From the NCBI GenBank assembly GCA_964594125.1, contig CAZQLL010000017.1, positions 29,766 to 93,765 on the forward strand: DNA of 64,000 bases, given 5' to 3'. Below, piece by piece: positions 9,435 to 17,717 of this stretch. The notes under the pieces are model-generated. The model was given only the letters and a program-made list of their open reading frames with translations, ran no database searches and was not told where the DNA came from. Source of the stretch: CAVRZJ01 sp964594125. Lineage in GTDB: Bacteria; Acidobacteriota; Thermoanaerobaculia; Thermoanaerobaculales; Thermoanaerobaculaceae. Both the position numbers and the translations under genes were made by a program. Numbering within the stretch: the first letter of the stretch is position 1; the number at the start of each line of letters is the position of its first letter.

Positions 9435-9500
9435 AGCGAGGCGCGGGCGGACGCCCGGGAGCGGCAGCCACGCCGGCGGCCCGCCGCGGCCGCCGCGCTC
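9435..9500 (-). repeat. Dispersed palindromic repeat, copy 2 (minus orientation)
   Basis: Read on the minus strand this segment contains GGGCCGCCGGCG, then GCTGCCGCTCCCGGGCGTCC, matching the core and tail of the copy at 15018-15095 with a few differences. It lies between the histidine kinase and sthA; the rest of the gap (9406-9622) is GC-rich with no visible gene. Confidence 0.5.
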
Positions 9501-9622
9501 GCGGGATGCCGGCGCCGGCGTGCCTTGAGCCGCGGGCCGAGAAGCTCGGGGGCGCTGGCGCCCTCTCCCGCGCAACGAGCGCCCGCGCGGCCGCCGTGCG
9601 CCCGCTGCGGGAAGCCGTCCGG

Positions 9623-9628
9623 TAGAAT
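9623..9628 (+). promoter_or_regulatory. Putative -10 box TAGAAT of sthA
   Basis: TAGAATCGC occurs 68 nt before the sthA ATG. No recognisable -35 hexamer is at the expected spacing. It is assigned because the same word precedes several other genes here. Confidence 0.4.
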
Positions 9629-9696
9629 CGCCCCGGGCGCCGCGCCGGGGGCCGTTCCTTCCGGACGGACAGGGGGCGGCCGGGGGGCGGACGGGA

Positions 9697-11106
9697 ATGG
9701 CTCGGTTCGACGTGATCGTCTTGGGGTGCGGCCCGGCGGGCGAACGTGCGGCGATCCAGGCCGCGCGCGCCGGCAAGCAGGTCGCCGTGGTCGAGCGCGC
9801 CCACGTCGTGGGCGGCAACCGCATCAACTGGGGGACGATCCCGTCGAAGACGCTGCGCGAGAGCGCGCTGTTCGTCCTCTCCCTGACGCGCAACAAGCTG
9901 CACGGAATCCGCACCGAGATCGCCGGCGAGATCACGGTCGCGGACTTCATGTACCGCGAGCGGCAGGTTGTGCAGCGCGAGCTCGACCTCATCAACGAGT
10001 CGCTCGACCGCTACCGCATCAGCGTTTTCCAGGGGCACGGCCGCTTCGTCGATCCCCACCGCATCGCCGTGGTCGGCGGCGACGGCCGGACTCGGACGCT
10101 CCTCGAGGCGGAGTACGTGATCATCGCCACCGGCTCGCGGCCGAACCGACCGGCCGATGTGCCGTTCGACGAGGCCACGGTATTCGACTCCGAATCGATC
10201 CTGCGGCTGCCGCGCATGCCGCGGTCGATGCTCGTGCTCGGCGCCGGTGTCATCGGCATCGAGTACGCCTCGATCTTCGCCGCGCTCGGCCTGCAGGTGA
10301 CGCTCGTCGACACCCGGCAGCGGCTGCTGCCGCACTGCGACCGCGAGATCGCCGGCGTGCTCGAGCGCGAGCTCGGCAAGCTCGGCGTGCTCGTGCTCCA
10401 CGACGACCGCCACGCCGCGATCACCCCGCTCGCCGGCGACCCGCCGCGGGTGTGCTGCCGCACCGTGCAGGGCAACCTGCTCGAGGCCGAGGTGCTGCTC
10501 TACTGCGTCGGGCGCGACGGCAACACCGCCGACATCGGGCTCGAGCACCTCGGCATCACGCCGAACCCCTACGGCCTGATCGAGGTCAACGAGGCGCTGC
10601 AGACGGCGCACCCGCACATCTACGCCGTCGGCGACGTGATCGGCTTCCCCGCGCTCGCGTCGACGTCGATGGAGCAGGGGCGGCGGGCGGTTCGCCACGC
10701 GTTCGGCATCCCGGGCCTCGAGATCGACACCGACGTGCTGCCGTACGCTGTCTACTCGATCCCCGAGGTGAGCTACATCGGCGACACCGAGGAGCGCCTG
10801 CGCGAGCTCGGCGTCGACTGCGTGTGCGGCCGCGGCAACTATGACATGAACCCGCGCGGCCAGATCATCGGCGACGACGAGGGCCTGCTCAAGCTCGTCT
10901 TCGAGCGCGAGTCGCTGCGCCTGCGCGGCGCCCACGTGGTCGGCAGCGCCGCCAGCGAGCTCGTCCACATCGGCCAGGCGTTCCTGCGCGCCGGCGCCAC
11001 GGCATGGATGATCGCCGAGACGCCGTACAACTACCCGACGCTCTCGGACCTCTACCGCCACGCCGCCCTGAAGGCGATCGCCGAGCACCGCCAGCGCCGG
11101 GGGTGA
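9697..11106 (+). CDS. sthA: Soluble pyridine nucleotide transhydrogenase
   Basis: 469 aa flavoprotein. FAD site G-C-G-P-A-G-E-R at the N-terminus, NAD(P) site G-A-G-V-I-G-I-E-Y at about residue 183, and the dimerisation domain at the C-terminus with Y-S-I-P-E-V-S. In place of the redox-active C-x4-C of dihydrolipoamide dehydrogenases it has G-G-N-R-I-N-W-G-T-I-P-S-K, the disulfide-free form that marks SthA/UdhA-type enzymes. It would equilibrate NADPH and NADH in the cytoplasm without energy coupling. Monocistronic by spacing. The assignment over other class-I flavoprotein reductases rests on the missing cysteine pair and the T-I-P-S-K-T-L-R segment. Confidence 0.9.
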   Translation: MARFDVIVLGCGPAGERAAIQAARAGKQVAVVERAHVVGGNRINWGTIPSKTLRESALFVLSLTRNKLHGIRTEIAGEITVADFMYRERQVVQRELDLINESLDRYRISVFQGHGRFVDPHRIAVVGGDGRTRTLLEAEYVIIATGSRPNRPADVPFDEATVFDSESILRLPRMPRSMLVLGAGVIGIEYASIFAALGLQVTLVDTRQRLLPHCDREIAGVLERELGKLGVLVLHDDRHAAITPLAGDPPRVCCRTVQGNLLEAEVLLYCVGRDGNTADIGLEHLGITPNPYGLIEVNEALQTAHPHIYAVGDVIGFPALASTSMEQGRRAVRHAFGIPGLEIDTDVLPYAVYSIPEVSYIGDTEERLRELGVDCVCGRGNYDMNPRGQIIGDDEGLLKLVFERESLRLRGAHVVGSAASELVHIGQAFLRAGATAWMIAETPYNYPTLSDLYRHAALKAIAEHRQRRG

Positions 11107-11123
11107 GTGCGGAGGCGCGGTCG

Positions 11124-11235
11124 CGGGGGGCCTCGCGGCCTCCCCCCACGCGCCGGAGCGACCCCGGCGCCCCCACTCCGTGAGCGCCGGCGGCTCGCCG
11201 GGCCGCCGCCGCGTCGCGCCGCACCGCGCCCCCCG
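11124..11235 (+). repeat. Hairpin downstream of sthA and dispersed repeat core, copy 3
   Basis: GGGGGGCC, TCGC, GGCCTCCCCCC at about 11125-11148 can fold as a GC hairpin and may be the sthA terminator. At 11184-11210 the sequence GCGCCGGCGGC, a short loop, GCCGCCGCC repeats the palindromic core seen at 15020 and 44984. This is the gap between sthA and the rhomboid gene. Confidence 0.45.
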
Positions 11236-11289
11236 CGTGACCCGCCGCGGCGCATGAAGTAGCATTCGCGGCCAGGGAGCGCCGAGGAC

Positions 11290-13269
11290 ATGATCATCCC
11301 GATCGGGCACGAGCACGAGACGGTCCGCCGGTTGCCATGGGTCAGCATCGTGATCATCGCGCTCAACACGCTGGTGTTCCTGCTCGTGGCGCTGCCCGCC
11401 GCGAACCAGGACGAGCTGATCCGCCGCAAGGCCGTGGAGGTGTTCGAGTACTGGCAGCAGCACCCGTACCTCGACCTGCCGGCGGAGTTCGTGCGGGACG
11501 TCCTGTCGCCTGGCCAGCGCGAGCAGCTCAAGGTCGCCACCGAGGCGTTCAAGAACATGCACCCCGCGGCGGCCGAGGGCGAGCGCGAGCTCGCGGAGCG
11601 CCGGCTGCGGACGCTGGTGCAGGGCTACTTCGCGGCGAAGGCCGACAGCCCGTTCCTCTCCTGGGGGTTGGTGCCGGCCCATCCGACGCCGGGAGCGATG
11701 CTCAAGAGCATGTTCATGCACGCGGGCTGGCTCCACTTCCTCGGCAACATGTTCCTCTTCTACCTCGCCGGTCTGATCGTCGAGGACGCGTTCGGCCGGC
11801 CGCTGTTCGCCGGCCTCTACCTCGCCTCTGGCATCGTCGCGTCGCTCACCCACGTGGTGATGTTCCCGGATTCCACGATTCCCCTCGTCGGCGCCTCCGG
11901 CGCAATCGCCGGGGTGATGGGGGCGTTCCTCATCCGCTTCGCGCGCAGCAAGCTGCGCTTTGCCTACTTCTTGTGGGTGATCGTGATCATCCGCGGGACG
12001 TTCACCGCGCCGGCGTGGCTGATGCTGCCGCTGTGGCTGCTCGAGCAGCTCTTCTATGCCTCGATGGTCAAGTCCGGCGGCGGCGTCGCCTACTGGGCCC
12101 ACGTCGGCGGGTTCGCGTTCGGCGCCGCCGCGGCGTACGCCGTCCGGGCGCTGCGCATCGAGGAGCGCTGGGTGCACCCTGCGATCGAGGCGAAGATCTC
12201 CCTGGCGCAGGATCCCGCGCTCGATGCGGGGCTCGCGCGGCTCGCCGTCGGCGACGGGCAGGGGGCGCGCGAGGCGCTCGCGCCGCTGCTCGCCCGCGAG
12301 CCGCGCCACCCGGACGCCAACCTCGCGATGTGGGAGAGCTATCTGCGGGACGAGACGCCGCAGGCGGGGGTCCCGCACCTCGTGCACGTGATCGAGCACG
12401 AGCTGAAGGAGGGCGACCTCACGCTGGCGTTCGACCACTGGCGCGAGCTCGTCCACCACGGCGGCCAGTGCGGCCCGCCGCCGCTCGCGTTCCGCCTCGC
12501 CGCCGCGCTGCAGGAGGGCAGCCCTGCCGCCGCCGTCGAGGTGCTCCAGCGGATCGCCGACGACCCCGCGGCTGGTCTGCTGGCGGCGAAGGCGGCGCAC
12601 CGCCTCGAGGCGCTCGCCGCCACGCCGGAGGATCGTGCGTACTGGCACGCGCGGGGGCAGCCAGGCGCAAGCCCTGCCCCGGCGGCGCCAGCTCCGGCTC
12701 CCGCGTCGACGCCGGCCCCGGCTCCCGCGCCGGCGCCAGTCCCGGTTCCCGCGGCGACGCCGGCCCAGGCTCGCGCGGCGGCGCCGGCCCCGCCCGGTGC
12801 GGCGGGCGCCGCGCCCGCCGCCGGTCAGCCGGCAGGCCCCGTCGCGGCGGCGTCGCCGTTCCAGGTCGAGATGTGCTACCTCGAGGGTCTCGACGACGAC
12901 GGGATCCTGCTGCGGGGCGCCGGCGGGGCGTCGGAGTTCCTGCCGTTCGGGCGCATCGCGGCCGTGGCGGTGGGCGGCATCACCGGCGCCGCCAGGCCGT
13001 ACCTGGTGCTCGACCTCGTGCTGCACCCGAACGCCGGCGTCCACTCCGTCCTGCGCCTGCTGAGCTCGCAGCTCGACCCGCGCATGCTGACCGGCCGCGG
13101 CGACCTCTCGCCGATCGACGCCTTTCGCGAGCTCGTCCGGCGCATCGCCGCGGCGGCCTCCGCCCCCGTGCTCCCGGGCGGGAAGACCGCGGCCGCGCCC
13201 GCGCTCGCGACGTTCCGCTCGATCGAGGAGTACGAGACCGGCATCCTCCGTGTGGCGCTCGGCGGCTGA
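11290..13269 (+). CDS. Rhomboid-family intramembrane serine protease with long cytoplasmic C-terminal extension
   Basis: 659 aa, far longer than the usual ~200-300 aa rhomboid. A long loop separates helix 1 (residues 15-35) from the catalytic core, as in the longer rhomboids. The core has H-x-x-x-x-F-L-G-N-M, nucleophile S203 in G-A-S-G-A, and catalytic H271 in W-A-H-V-G-G-F-A-F-G. Residues about 295-450 are helical and TPR-like, a Pro-Ala linker with repeated P-A-P-A units spans about 460-520, and a C-terminal domain of unknown type covers about 520-659. A TAGCAT box at 11260 precedes the start. Substrate unknown; it should cleave membrane proteins in the inner membrane. Confidence 0.85.
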   Translation: MIIPIGHEHETVRRLPWVSIVIIALNTLVFLLVALPAANQDELIRRKAVEVFEYWQQHPYLDLPAEFVRDVLSPGQREQLKVATEAFKNMHPAAAEGERELAERRLRTLVQGYFAAKADSPFLSWGLVPAHPTPGAMLKSMFMHAGWLHFLGNMFLFYLAGLIVEDAFGRPLFAGLYLASGIVASLTHVVMFPDSTIPLVGASGAIAGVMGAFLIRFARSKLRFAYFLWVIVIIRGTFTAPAWLMLPLWLLEQLFYASMVKSGGGVAYWAHVGGFAFGAAAAYAVRALRIEERWVHPAIEAKISLAQDPALDAGLARLAVGDGQGAREALAPLLAREPRHPDANLAMWESYLRDETPQAGVPHLVHVIEHELKEGDLTLAFDHWRELVHHGGQCGPPPLAFRLAAALQEGSPAAAVEVLQRIADDPAAGLLAAKAAHRLEALAATPEDRAYWHARGQPGASPAPAAPAPAPASTPAPAPAPAPVPVPAATPAQARAAAPAPPGAAGAAPAAGQPAGPVAAASPFQVEMCYLEGLDDDGILLRGAGGASEFLPFGRIAAVAVGGITGAARPYLVLDLVLHPNAGVHSVLRLLSSQLDPRMLTGRGDLSPIDAFRELVRRIAAAASAPVLPGGKTAAAPALATFRSIEEYETGILRVALGG

Positions 13270-13336
13270 GCCGCGCGACGACTTTCGGAAGTCGCAGGAC
13301 AGGGTCGGCGCTCCCCCCCGGCGCCCCCGGACGGGG

Positions 13337-13365
13337 TTGAAATGTGGCAAGCGTGCGGTTAGAGT
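13337..13365 (+). promoter_or_regulatory. Sigma-70-type promoter of the citrate synthase gene
   Basis: TTGAAA (13337-13342), a 17-bp spacer and TAGAGT (13360-13365) give a near-consensus housekeeping promoter about 97 bp before the citrate synthase start. It is one of the few promoters in the window with both boxes recognisable, fitting a strongly expressed central-metabolism gene. Confidence 0.7.
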
Positions 13366-13461
13366 GAAGATCGTGAAAGTGCGTACAGCGCTCAACGTGT
13401 ACGCGCACATCGCCGCCGAGTGGCCGGGGGAACCGGCCGGCGCGGCAGAAGGAGGGCGTGA

Positions 13462-14793
13462 ATGTCGATGCTGAAGGCGAAACTGCTCGAGAAGATCAAG
13501 GAGCACCGTCCCCGCACCCAGAAGCTCCTCAAGGAGCACGGCGATGTGAAGATCGGCGAGGTGACGATCGCGCAGGCGATCGGCGGCGCCCGTGGCGTCC
13601 GCTGCCTCGTGACGGACATCTCCTACCTCGATCCGTTCGAGGGGATCCGGTTCCGCGGCAAGACCATCCCCGAGACGTTCGCCGCCCTCCCCAAGGTCCC
13701 CGGCTGCGACTACCCCTACGTCGAAGGATTCTGGTGGTTCCTGGTTACGGGCGAGGTCCCGACGATGGAGCAGGTCCTGGACGTCGTCGCCGACTGGAAG
13801 AAGCGCCGCCACGTGCCGATCTACGTGATCGACGTGCTGCGCGCGATGCCGCGCGATACGCACCCGATGACGATGTTCTCGGCCGCAATCCTCTGCATGC
13901 AGCGCGAGTCGCAGTTCGTCAAGCGCTACAACCAGGGTATGAAGAAGGACGAGTACTGGGAGCCGATGTTCGAGGACGCCCAGAACCTGCTCGCCAAGCT
14001 GCCCTCGATCGCGGCGTACATCTACCGCATGAAGTACAAGGCGGACACCCATATCCACGCCGACTACGACCTCGACTTCGGCGGCAATTTCGCCCACATG
14101 ATGGGGTTCGGAAAGCCGTACGACGACGTCGCGCGCATGTACTTCATCCTCCACTCCGACCACGAGTCCGGAAACGTGTCCGCGCACACGACGCACCTCG
14201 TCGCCTCCGCCCTGTCGGACGCCTACTACGCGCTGTCCGCCGGCATGAACGGCCTCGCCGGCCCGCTCCACGGCCTCGCCAACCAGGAGGTGCTGTCCTG
14301 GGTCATGAAGTTCCAGGCGAAGCTCGGCGGCAAGGAGCCCACCGAGGAGCTGGTGAAGGAAGCGCTGTGGGACACCCTGAAGGCCGGCCAGGTGATCCCC
14401 GGGTACGGCCACGCGGTGCTGCGCAAGACCGACCCGCGCTACGTCGCGCAGATGGAGTTCTGCCTCAAGAATCTGCCCGACTACCCGCTGTTCAAGCTCA
14501 TCAACATGATCTACAAGGTCGCCCCGGGCGTGCTCACCGAGCACGGCAAGACCAAGAACCCGTGGCCGAACGTCGACGCGCAGTCGGGCGTCATCCAGTG
14601 GTACTACGGCCTCACCGAGTGGGACTTCTACACGGTGCTGTTCGGCATCGGCCGTGCCATCGGCGTGCTCGCGAACATCACCTGGGACCGCGCCCTCGGC
14701 TACGCCATCGAGCGGCCCAAGTCCGTGACCACCAAGATGCTCGAGGACGTGGCCTCGCAGGCGATGAAGGCCGACGACCTCGGCAGCGACTGA
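13462..14793 (+). CDS. gltA: Citrate synthase, eukaryote-like (Si) type
   Basis: 443 aa, a length matching mitochondrial-type rather than the short bacterial enzymes. It condenses acetyl-CoA and oxaloacetate at the entry of the TCA cycle. Recognisable features are the N-terminal segment F-R-G-K-T-I-P-E, the catalytic-histidine region G-P-L-H-G-L-A-N-Q-E-V (about residue 270), G-Y-G-H-A-V-L-R-K-T-D-P-R-Y (about 315) and the C-terminal E-R-P-K-S-V. These are the eukaryotic Si-synthase blocks; such enzymes are known in Geobacteraceae and some other anaerobic lineages. Strong ribosome site GGAGGG before ATG 13462, a good promoter at 13337-13365 and a hairpin terminator at 14813. Monocistronic. 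Confidence 0.95.
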   Translation: MSMLKAKLLEKIKEHRPRTQKLLKEHGDVKIGEVTIAQAIGGARGVRCLVTDISYLDPFEGIRFRGKTIPETFAALPKVPGCDYPYVEGFWWFLVTGEVPTMEQVLDVVADWKKRRHVPIYVIDVLRAMPRDTHPMTMFSAAILCMQRESQFVKRYNQGMKKDEYWEPMFEDAQNLLAKLPSIAAYIYRMKYKADTHIHADYDLDFGGNFAHMMGFGKPYDDVARMYFILHSDHESGNVSAHTTHLVASALSDAYYALSAGMNGLAGPLHGLANQEVLSWVMKFQAKLGGKEPTEELVKEALWDTLKAGQVIPGYGHAVLRKTDPRYVAQMEFCLKNLPDYPLFKLINMIYKVAPGVLTEHGKTKNPWPNVDAQSGVIQWYYGLTEWDFYTVLFGIGRAIGVLANITWDRALGYAIERPKSVTTKMLEDVASQAMKADDLGSD

Positions 14794-14812
14794 TCCACAC
14801 GGTTCCTTGCAT

Positions 14813-14854
14813 CACTCGAACGCCCGGGGCAACCCGGGCGTCCGTGCTTGAGTG
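14813..14854 (+). terminator. Hairpin terminator after citrate synthase
   Basis: ACGCCCGGG (14820-14828), loop GCAA, CCCGGGCGT (14833-14841) form a perfect 9-bp stem, extended by CACTC-G-AA pairing with TTGAGTG (14848-14854). No clear T-run follows, so it may be Rho-assisted. It begins 20 nt after the stop codon. Confidence 0.65.
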
Positions 14855-15017
14855 TGAGCGTCGGCATGAGCTCGAGTACGAGGCTGGTCGGCGCTCCGCC
14901 CGGCGAGCGCCTCCTCCACCGAGGAGTCGTGCGGCGCCACGCGAACACGCCGAAGATCGCAGCGCCGATCGCGGCGCCGCGCGCGCGGCGCGCGCAGCGT
15001 CCGGCGCCTTCACCCCT

Positions 15018-15095
15018 CCGCGCCGGCGGCCCTGCCGGGCCGCCGGCGCGCTGCCGCTGCCGAGAATCCGCGCGCGCCGCGACCACTTCGTGAAG
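15018..15095 (+). repeat. Dispersed palindromic repeat, copy 4 (reference copy)
   Basis: GCGCCGGCGGCCC (15020-15032), loop TGCC, GGGCCGCCGGCGC (15037-15049) form a perfect 13-bp stem. It is followed by a conserved tail CTGCCGCTGCCGAGAATCCG, then GCGCGCCGCGACCACTTCGT, ending near 15090. The tail is recognisable at 6645-6760, 23885-23945 and 45455-45530. The rest of the gap 14855-15017 is GC-rich without a convincing gene. Confidence 0.65.
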
Positions 15096-15191
15096 CCGTA
15101 AGACAGGGGCCGGCAGCGAGCCGCCGACCGTCTTCCCAGGGACCGCCCCTGCGGCTCCTTGCAGCGGCGGGCGGTGTGGGAGAATCAGGGC

Positions 15192-16280
15192 GTGACTCCC
15201 CCGAGGGTGCAACGCGACGTGTTGCTGGGGCCGCTCACGACCCTGGAGCTGGGCGGACCGGCGCGTGCTCTCGTCGAGGCCGAGGAGGAGGGCGACCTCG
15301 TCGACGCGCTGCGCTGGGCGGCCGGCGAGGGAATCCCCGTCGCGGTGCTCGGCGGCGGCTCGAACGTCGTCGTGGCGGACGGCGGGTTTCCAGGTCTCGT
15401 GCTGCGAATGGCGACGCGCGGCATCGAGGTCCGCGCCGGGCGCGCCGAACGCCGCGTGCACCTCACGGCCGCCGCCGGCGAGCCGTGGGACGAGCTGGTG
15501 GACGCGGTCGTCGAGGAGGGGCTCGCCGGGCTGGAGTGCCTGGCCGGGATCCCCGGCACAGTGGGCGCCGCGCCGGTGCAGAACGTCGGCGCGTACGGCC
15601 AGGAGGTGGCGGACACGATTGCGGCGGTCAGGGTGCTCGACCGCGCGACGCTCGCGACGAGGGAGCTTGCGCCCGCGGAGTGCGGCTTCGGCTACCGGAC
15701 GAGCGTGTTCCGCCGCGCGCCAGAGCGCTTCGTCGTGCTCGCGGTGACGTTCCGTCTGGACCCAGGGGCGCCGAGGACCGTGCGCTACCCGGAGCTGGCG
15801 CGAGCGCTCGGCGGCTCGCCGGCGGCGCCGCCCGATGTGGCGGCCGTTCGCGACGCGGTGCTCGCGCTGCGGCGCAGCAAGTCGATGGTGCTCGATCCGG
15901 ACGACGAGAACCGGCGCAGCGTGGGGTCGTTCTTCGTCAACCCGGTTGTCGATCCCGCGACGGCGGACGCGGTCGCGGCCGCCGCCGGCGCCGGCGCCGC
16001 GATGCCCCGCTGGGCGGCCGGGGACGGCCGTGCGAAGCTCTCCGCGGCGTGGCTGGTCGAGCGCGCCGGATTCGCGAAGGGGACGCGGCGCGGCGCCGTC
16101 GGCGTGTCGTCGCGCCACGCCCTCGCGCTGGTGCACCACGGCGGCGGCTCGGCGGCGGGGCTGCTGGCGCTGGCGCGCGAGATCCGGCAGGGCGTGGCGG
16201 CCCGCTTCGGGGTCGTGCTGCACCCGGAGCCGGTGTTTCTCGGCTTTCCCACGGCCGACCCCCTCGCCTTGGGCCCGTAG
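15192..16280 (+). CDS. murB: UDP-N-acetylenolpyruvoylglucosamine reductase
   Basis: 362 aa from GTG 15192; a TTG at 15159 would add 11 residues but GTG is closer to the conserved start (L-G-P-L-T-T-L-E-L-G-G-P-A). The enzyme reduces UDP-GlcNAc-enolpyruvate to UDP-MurNAc with NADPH in peptidoglycan synthesis. FAD-binding residues G-G-G-S-N-V-V-V-A-D (about 52), the G-I-P-G-T-V-G-A-A-P-V-Q-N-V-G-A-Y-G-Q-E block (about 120-140) and the catalytic-serine segment R-S-V-G-S-F-F-V-N-P (about 240) are present. The length and S-F-F-x-N-P form fit the E. coli-type enzyme. It stands alone, away from a division cluster. GAGAAT occurs about 6 nt before the GTG. Confidence 0.93.
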   Translation: MTPPRVQRDVLLGPLTTLELGGPARALVEAEEEGDLVDALRWAAGEGIPVAVLGGGSNVVVADGGFPGLVLRMATRGIEVRAGRAERRVHLTAAAGEPWDELVDAVVEEGLAGLECLAGIPGTVGAAPVQNVGAYGQEVADTIAAVRVLDRATLATRELAPAECGFGYRTSVFRRAPERFVVLAVTFRLDPGAPRTVRYPELARALGGSPAAPPDVAAVRDAVLALRRSKSMVLDPDDENRRSVGSFFVNPVVDPATADAVAAAAGAGAAMPRWAAGDGRAKLSAAWLVERAGFAKGTRRGAVGVSSRHALALVHHGGGSAAGLLALAREIRQGVAARFGVVLHPEPVFLGFPTADPLALGP

Positions 16281-16329
16281 CGCCTGCCTGCCGGGCGGCC
16301 GGCCGTTCGCGGGCTGCGAGCTGGAAGGC

Positions 16330-17475
16330 TCACGAGACGACCGCGGTGCCTGCGGCGATGCGGGTGGCGAAAACGCGCGCGTCGCGGCCGCAGCGGCGGC
16401 GGTACTCGTGCTCGACGACCGCGGCGAAGCTCTCGACGGCCTCCGCCCGAACCAGGTTGATCGTGCAGCCGCCGAACCCGCCGCCCATCATGCGCGCGCC
16501 GAGCACGCCCGGGAGCCCGTGCGCGATCTCGACCAGCGCGTCGAGCTCCGGGCAGCTCACCTCGTAGTCGTCGCGCAGGCCGGCGTGCGAGCCGGCCATG
16601 CGTTCGCCGAAGGCGGCGAGGTCGCCGCGCGCGAGGTCGGCGCAGCCGGCGAGCAGCCGCGCGTTCTCCGCGAGCACGAAGCGGCAGCGGCGGTAGAGGA
16701 TCGGGTCGAGCGTCTCCCGGTGCGCCTCGAGCAGGCCGGGATCGACGTCGCGCAGCGAGCGGATCGCCGGCTCCGCCCGCTGCAGCACGGCCACGCCGGC
16801 CTCGCACTGCCGCCGCCTGAGGTTGTACTCCGATGCGGCGAGCGCGTGCTTGACGCCGGTGTCGCAGAGCACGATCACGACGTCGGAGAACGCGAACGGC
16901 ACCAGCTCGTGGGCGAGCGAGCGGCAGTCGAGCTTGAGGGCGTGGCCGGCGGCGCCGAACAGGTTGACGAACTGGTCCATGATGCCGCAGCGCACGCCGG
17001 CGAACTCGTGCTCCGCTCCTTGAGCGATGCGGGCGAGCGCGGCGCGGTCGAGCCCGAGCGCAAGGTGCTCGTTGAGCGCGAAGGCGGCGCCGGCAGCGAT
17101 CGCCGCGGACGACGACATGCCCGCCCCGACCGGGATGTCGCCGCCGAAGGCGCAGTCGAAGCCTGGCACCTCGAGCCCGCGGCGGCGGAGCTGGGCGACG
17201 ACGCCGAGCAGGTAGTTGGGCCAGGCGCGCTCGCACGGCAGCAGCGCCGACGGATCGCTCTCGTGCGCCTCGCCGAGGTCGACGGCGAGCAGCCGGTAGC
17301 TGCGCCGGCCATTGGGCGCGACCGCGAGCGTGATCGAGCGGTCGATCGTCGCGGGGAGCACGAACCCCTCGTTGTAGTCGGTGTGCTCTCCGATCAGGTT
17401 GACGCGTCCCGGCGAGCGGACCAGCAGCGGCTCGCGGCCGAACTCGGAGCGGAAGCGCGCGTGGACGTCGGCCAA
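16330..17475 (-). CDS. galK: Galactokinase
   Basis: 381 aa, TTG start at 17475 preceded by GGGGCGGGG. It phosphorylates galactose with ATP, first step of the Leloir pathway. GHMP-kinase features: galactokinase signature G-R-V-N-L-I-G-E-H-T-D-Y-N-E-G (about residue 22), the phosphate-binding loop P-V-G-A-G-M-S-S-S-A-A (about 118) and C-terminal M-G-G-G-F-G-G-C. It is the last gene of a three-gene minus-strand unit with a sodium/solute symporter and a 71-aa membrane protein (12-bp gap), so symport of galactose followed by phosphorylation is likely. No galT is in the window; a galE-like gene lies separately at 33 kb. Confidence 0.94.
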   Translation of the reverse strand: MADVHARFRSEFGREPLLVRSPGRVNLIGEHTDYNEGFVLPATIDRSITLAVAPNGRRSYRLLAVDLGEAHESDPSALLPCERAWPNYLLGVVAQLRRRGLEVPGFDCAFGGDIPVGAGMSSSAAIAAGAAFALNEHLALGLDRAALARIAQGAEHEFAGVRCGIMDQFVNLFGAAGHALKLDCRSLAHELVPFAFSDVVIVLCDTGVKHALAASEYNLRRRQCEAGVAVLQRAEPAIRSLRDVDPGLLEAHRETLDPILYRRCRFVLAENARLLAGCADLARGDLAAFGERMAGSHAGLRDDYEVSCPELDALVEIAHGLPGVLGARMMGGGFGGCTINLVRAEAVESFAAVVEHEYRRRCGRDARVFATRIAAGTAVVS

Positions 17476-17487
17476 CGCCCCGCCCCG

Positions 17488-17703
17488 CTACGACCTGCGG
17501 TGGGTCAGCAGGAAGGTGCCGCCGGCCGCCACCATCACCGCGCCCCACCACAGGTTGGGCCGCAGGTGGGCGAGCACCGTCGGGTGCGCGGGCGGCGACA
17601 GCAGGTCGGCGATCCCGCCCGCCAGGACCAGCAGGCCCATCGCGGCGAGCATCATCCCCGACAGGTACCAGATCGACCTTATCCCGCGCTCCTGCGCGCT
17701 CAT
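17488..17703 (-). CDS. Small two-helix membrane protein between symporter and galactokinase
   Basis: 71 aa with two hydrophobic segments (about residues 13-34 and 51-67) separated by a short polar loop. It starts with ATG 17703, 14 bp after the symporter stop, with GGCGGAG-like sequence upstream, and ends 12 bp before galK. I do not recognise the family. Its place in the unit suggests an accessory membrane subunit of the transporter or a membrane regulator, but nothing in the sequence proves it. The reading frame belongs to a longer open frame antisense to nothing annotated here, but position, ribosome site and hydrophobic pattern favour a real gene. Confidence 0.6.
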   Translation of the reverse strand: MSAQERGIRSIWYLSGMMLAAMGLLVLAGGIADLLSPPAHPTVLAHLRPNLWWGAVMVAAGGTFLLTHRRS

Positions 17704-17717
17704 GGCGGAGCCTCCGC

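Noticed and set aside
12660..12840. Repeated GCGCCGGC/CCGGCTCC units in the rhomboid gene as a CRISPR-like or tandem repeat
   Set aside because: They encode an in-frame Pro-Ala linker and vary in spacing; no spacers of constant length.
7327..14544. A 2405-codon open frame on the minus strand
   Set aside because: It runs antisense through the histidine kinase, SthA, rhomboid and citrate synthase genes and has only Arg/His/Ala-rich content. High GC removes stop codons from the shadow frames; no domain is recognisable.
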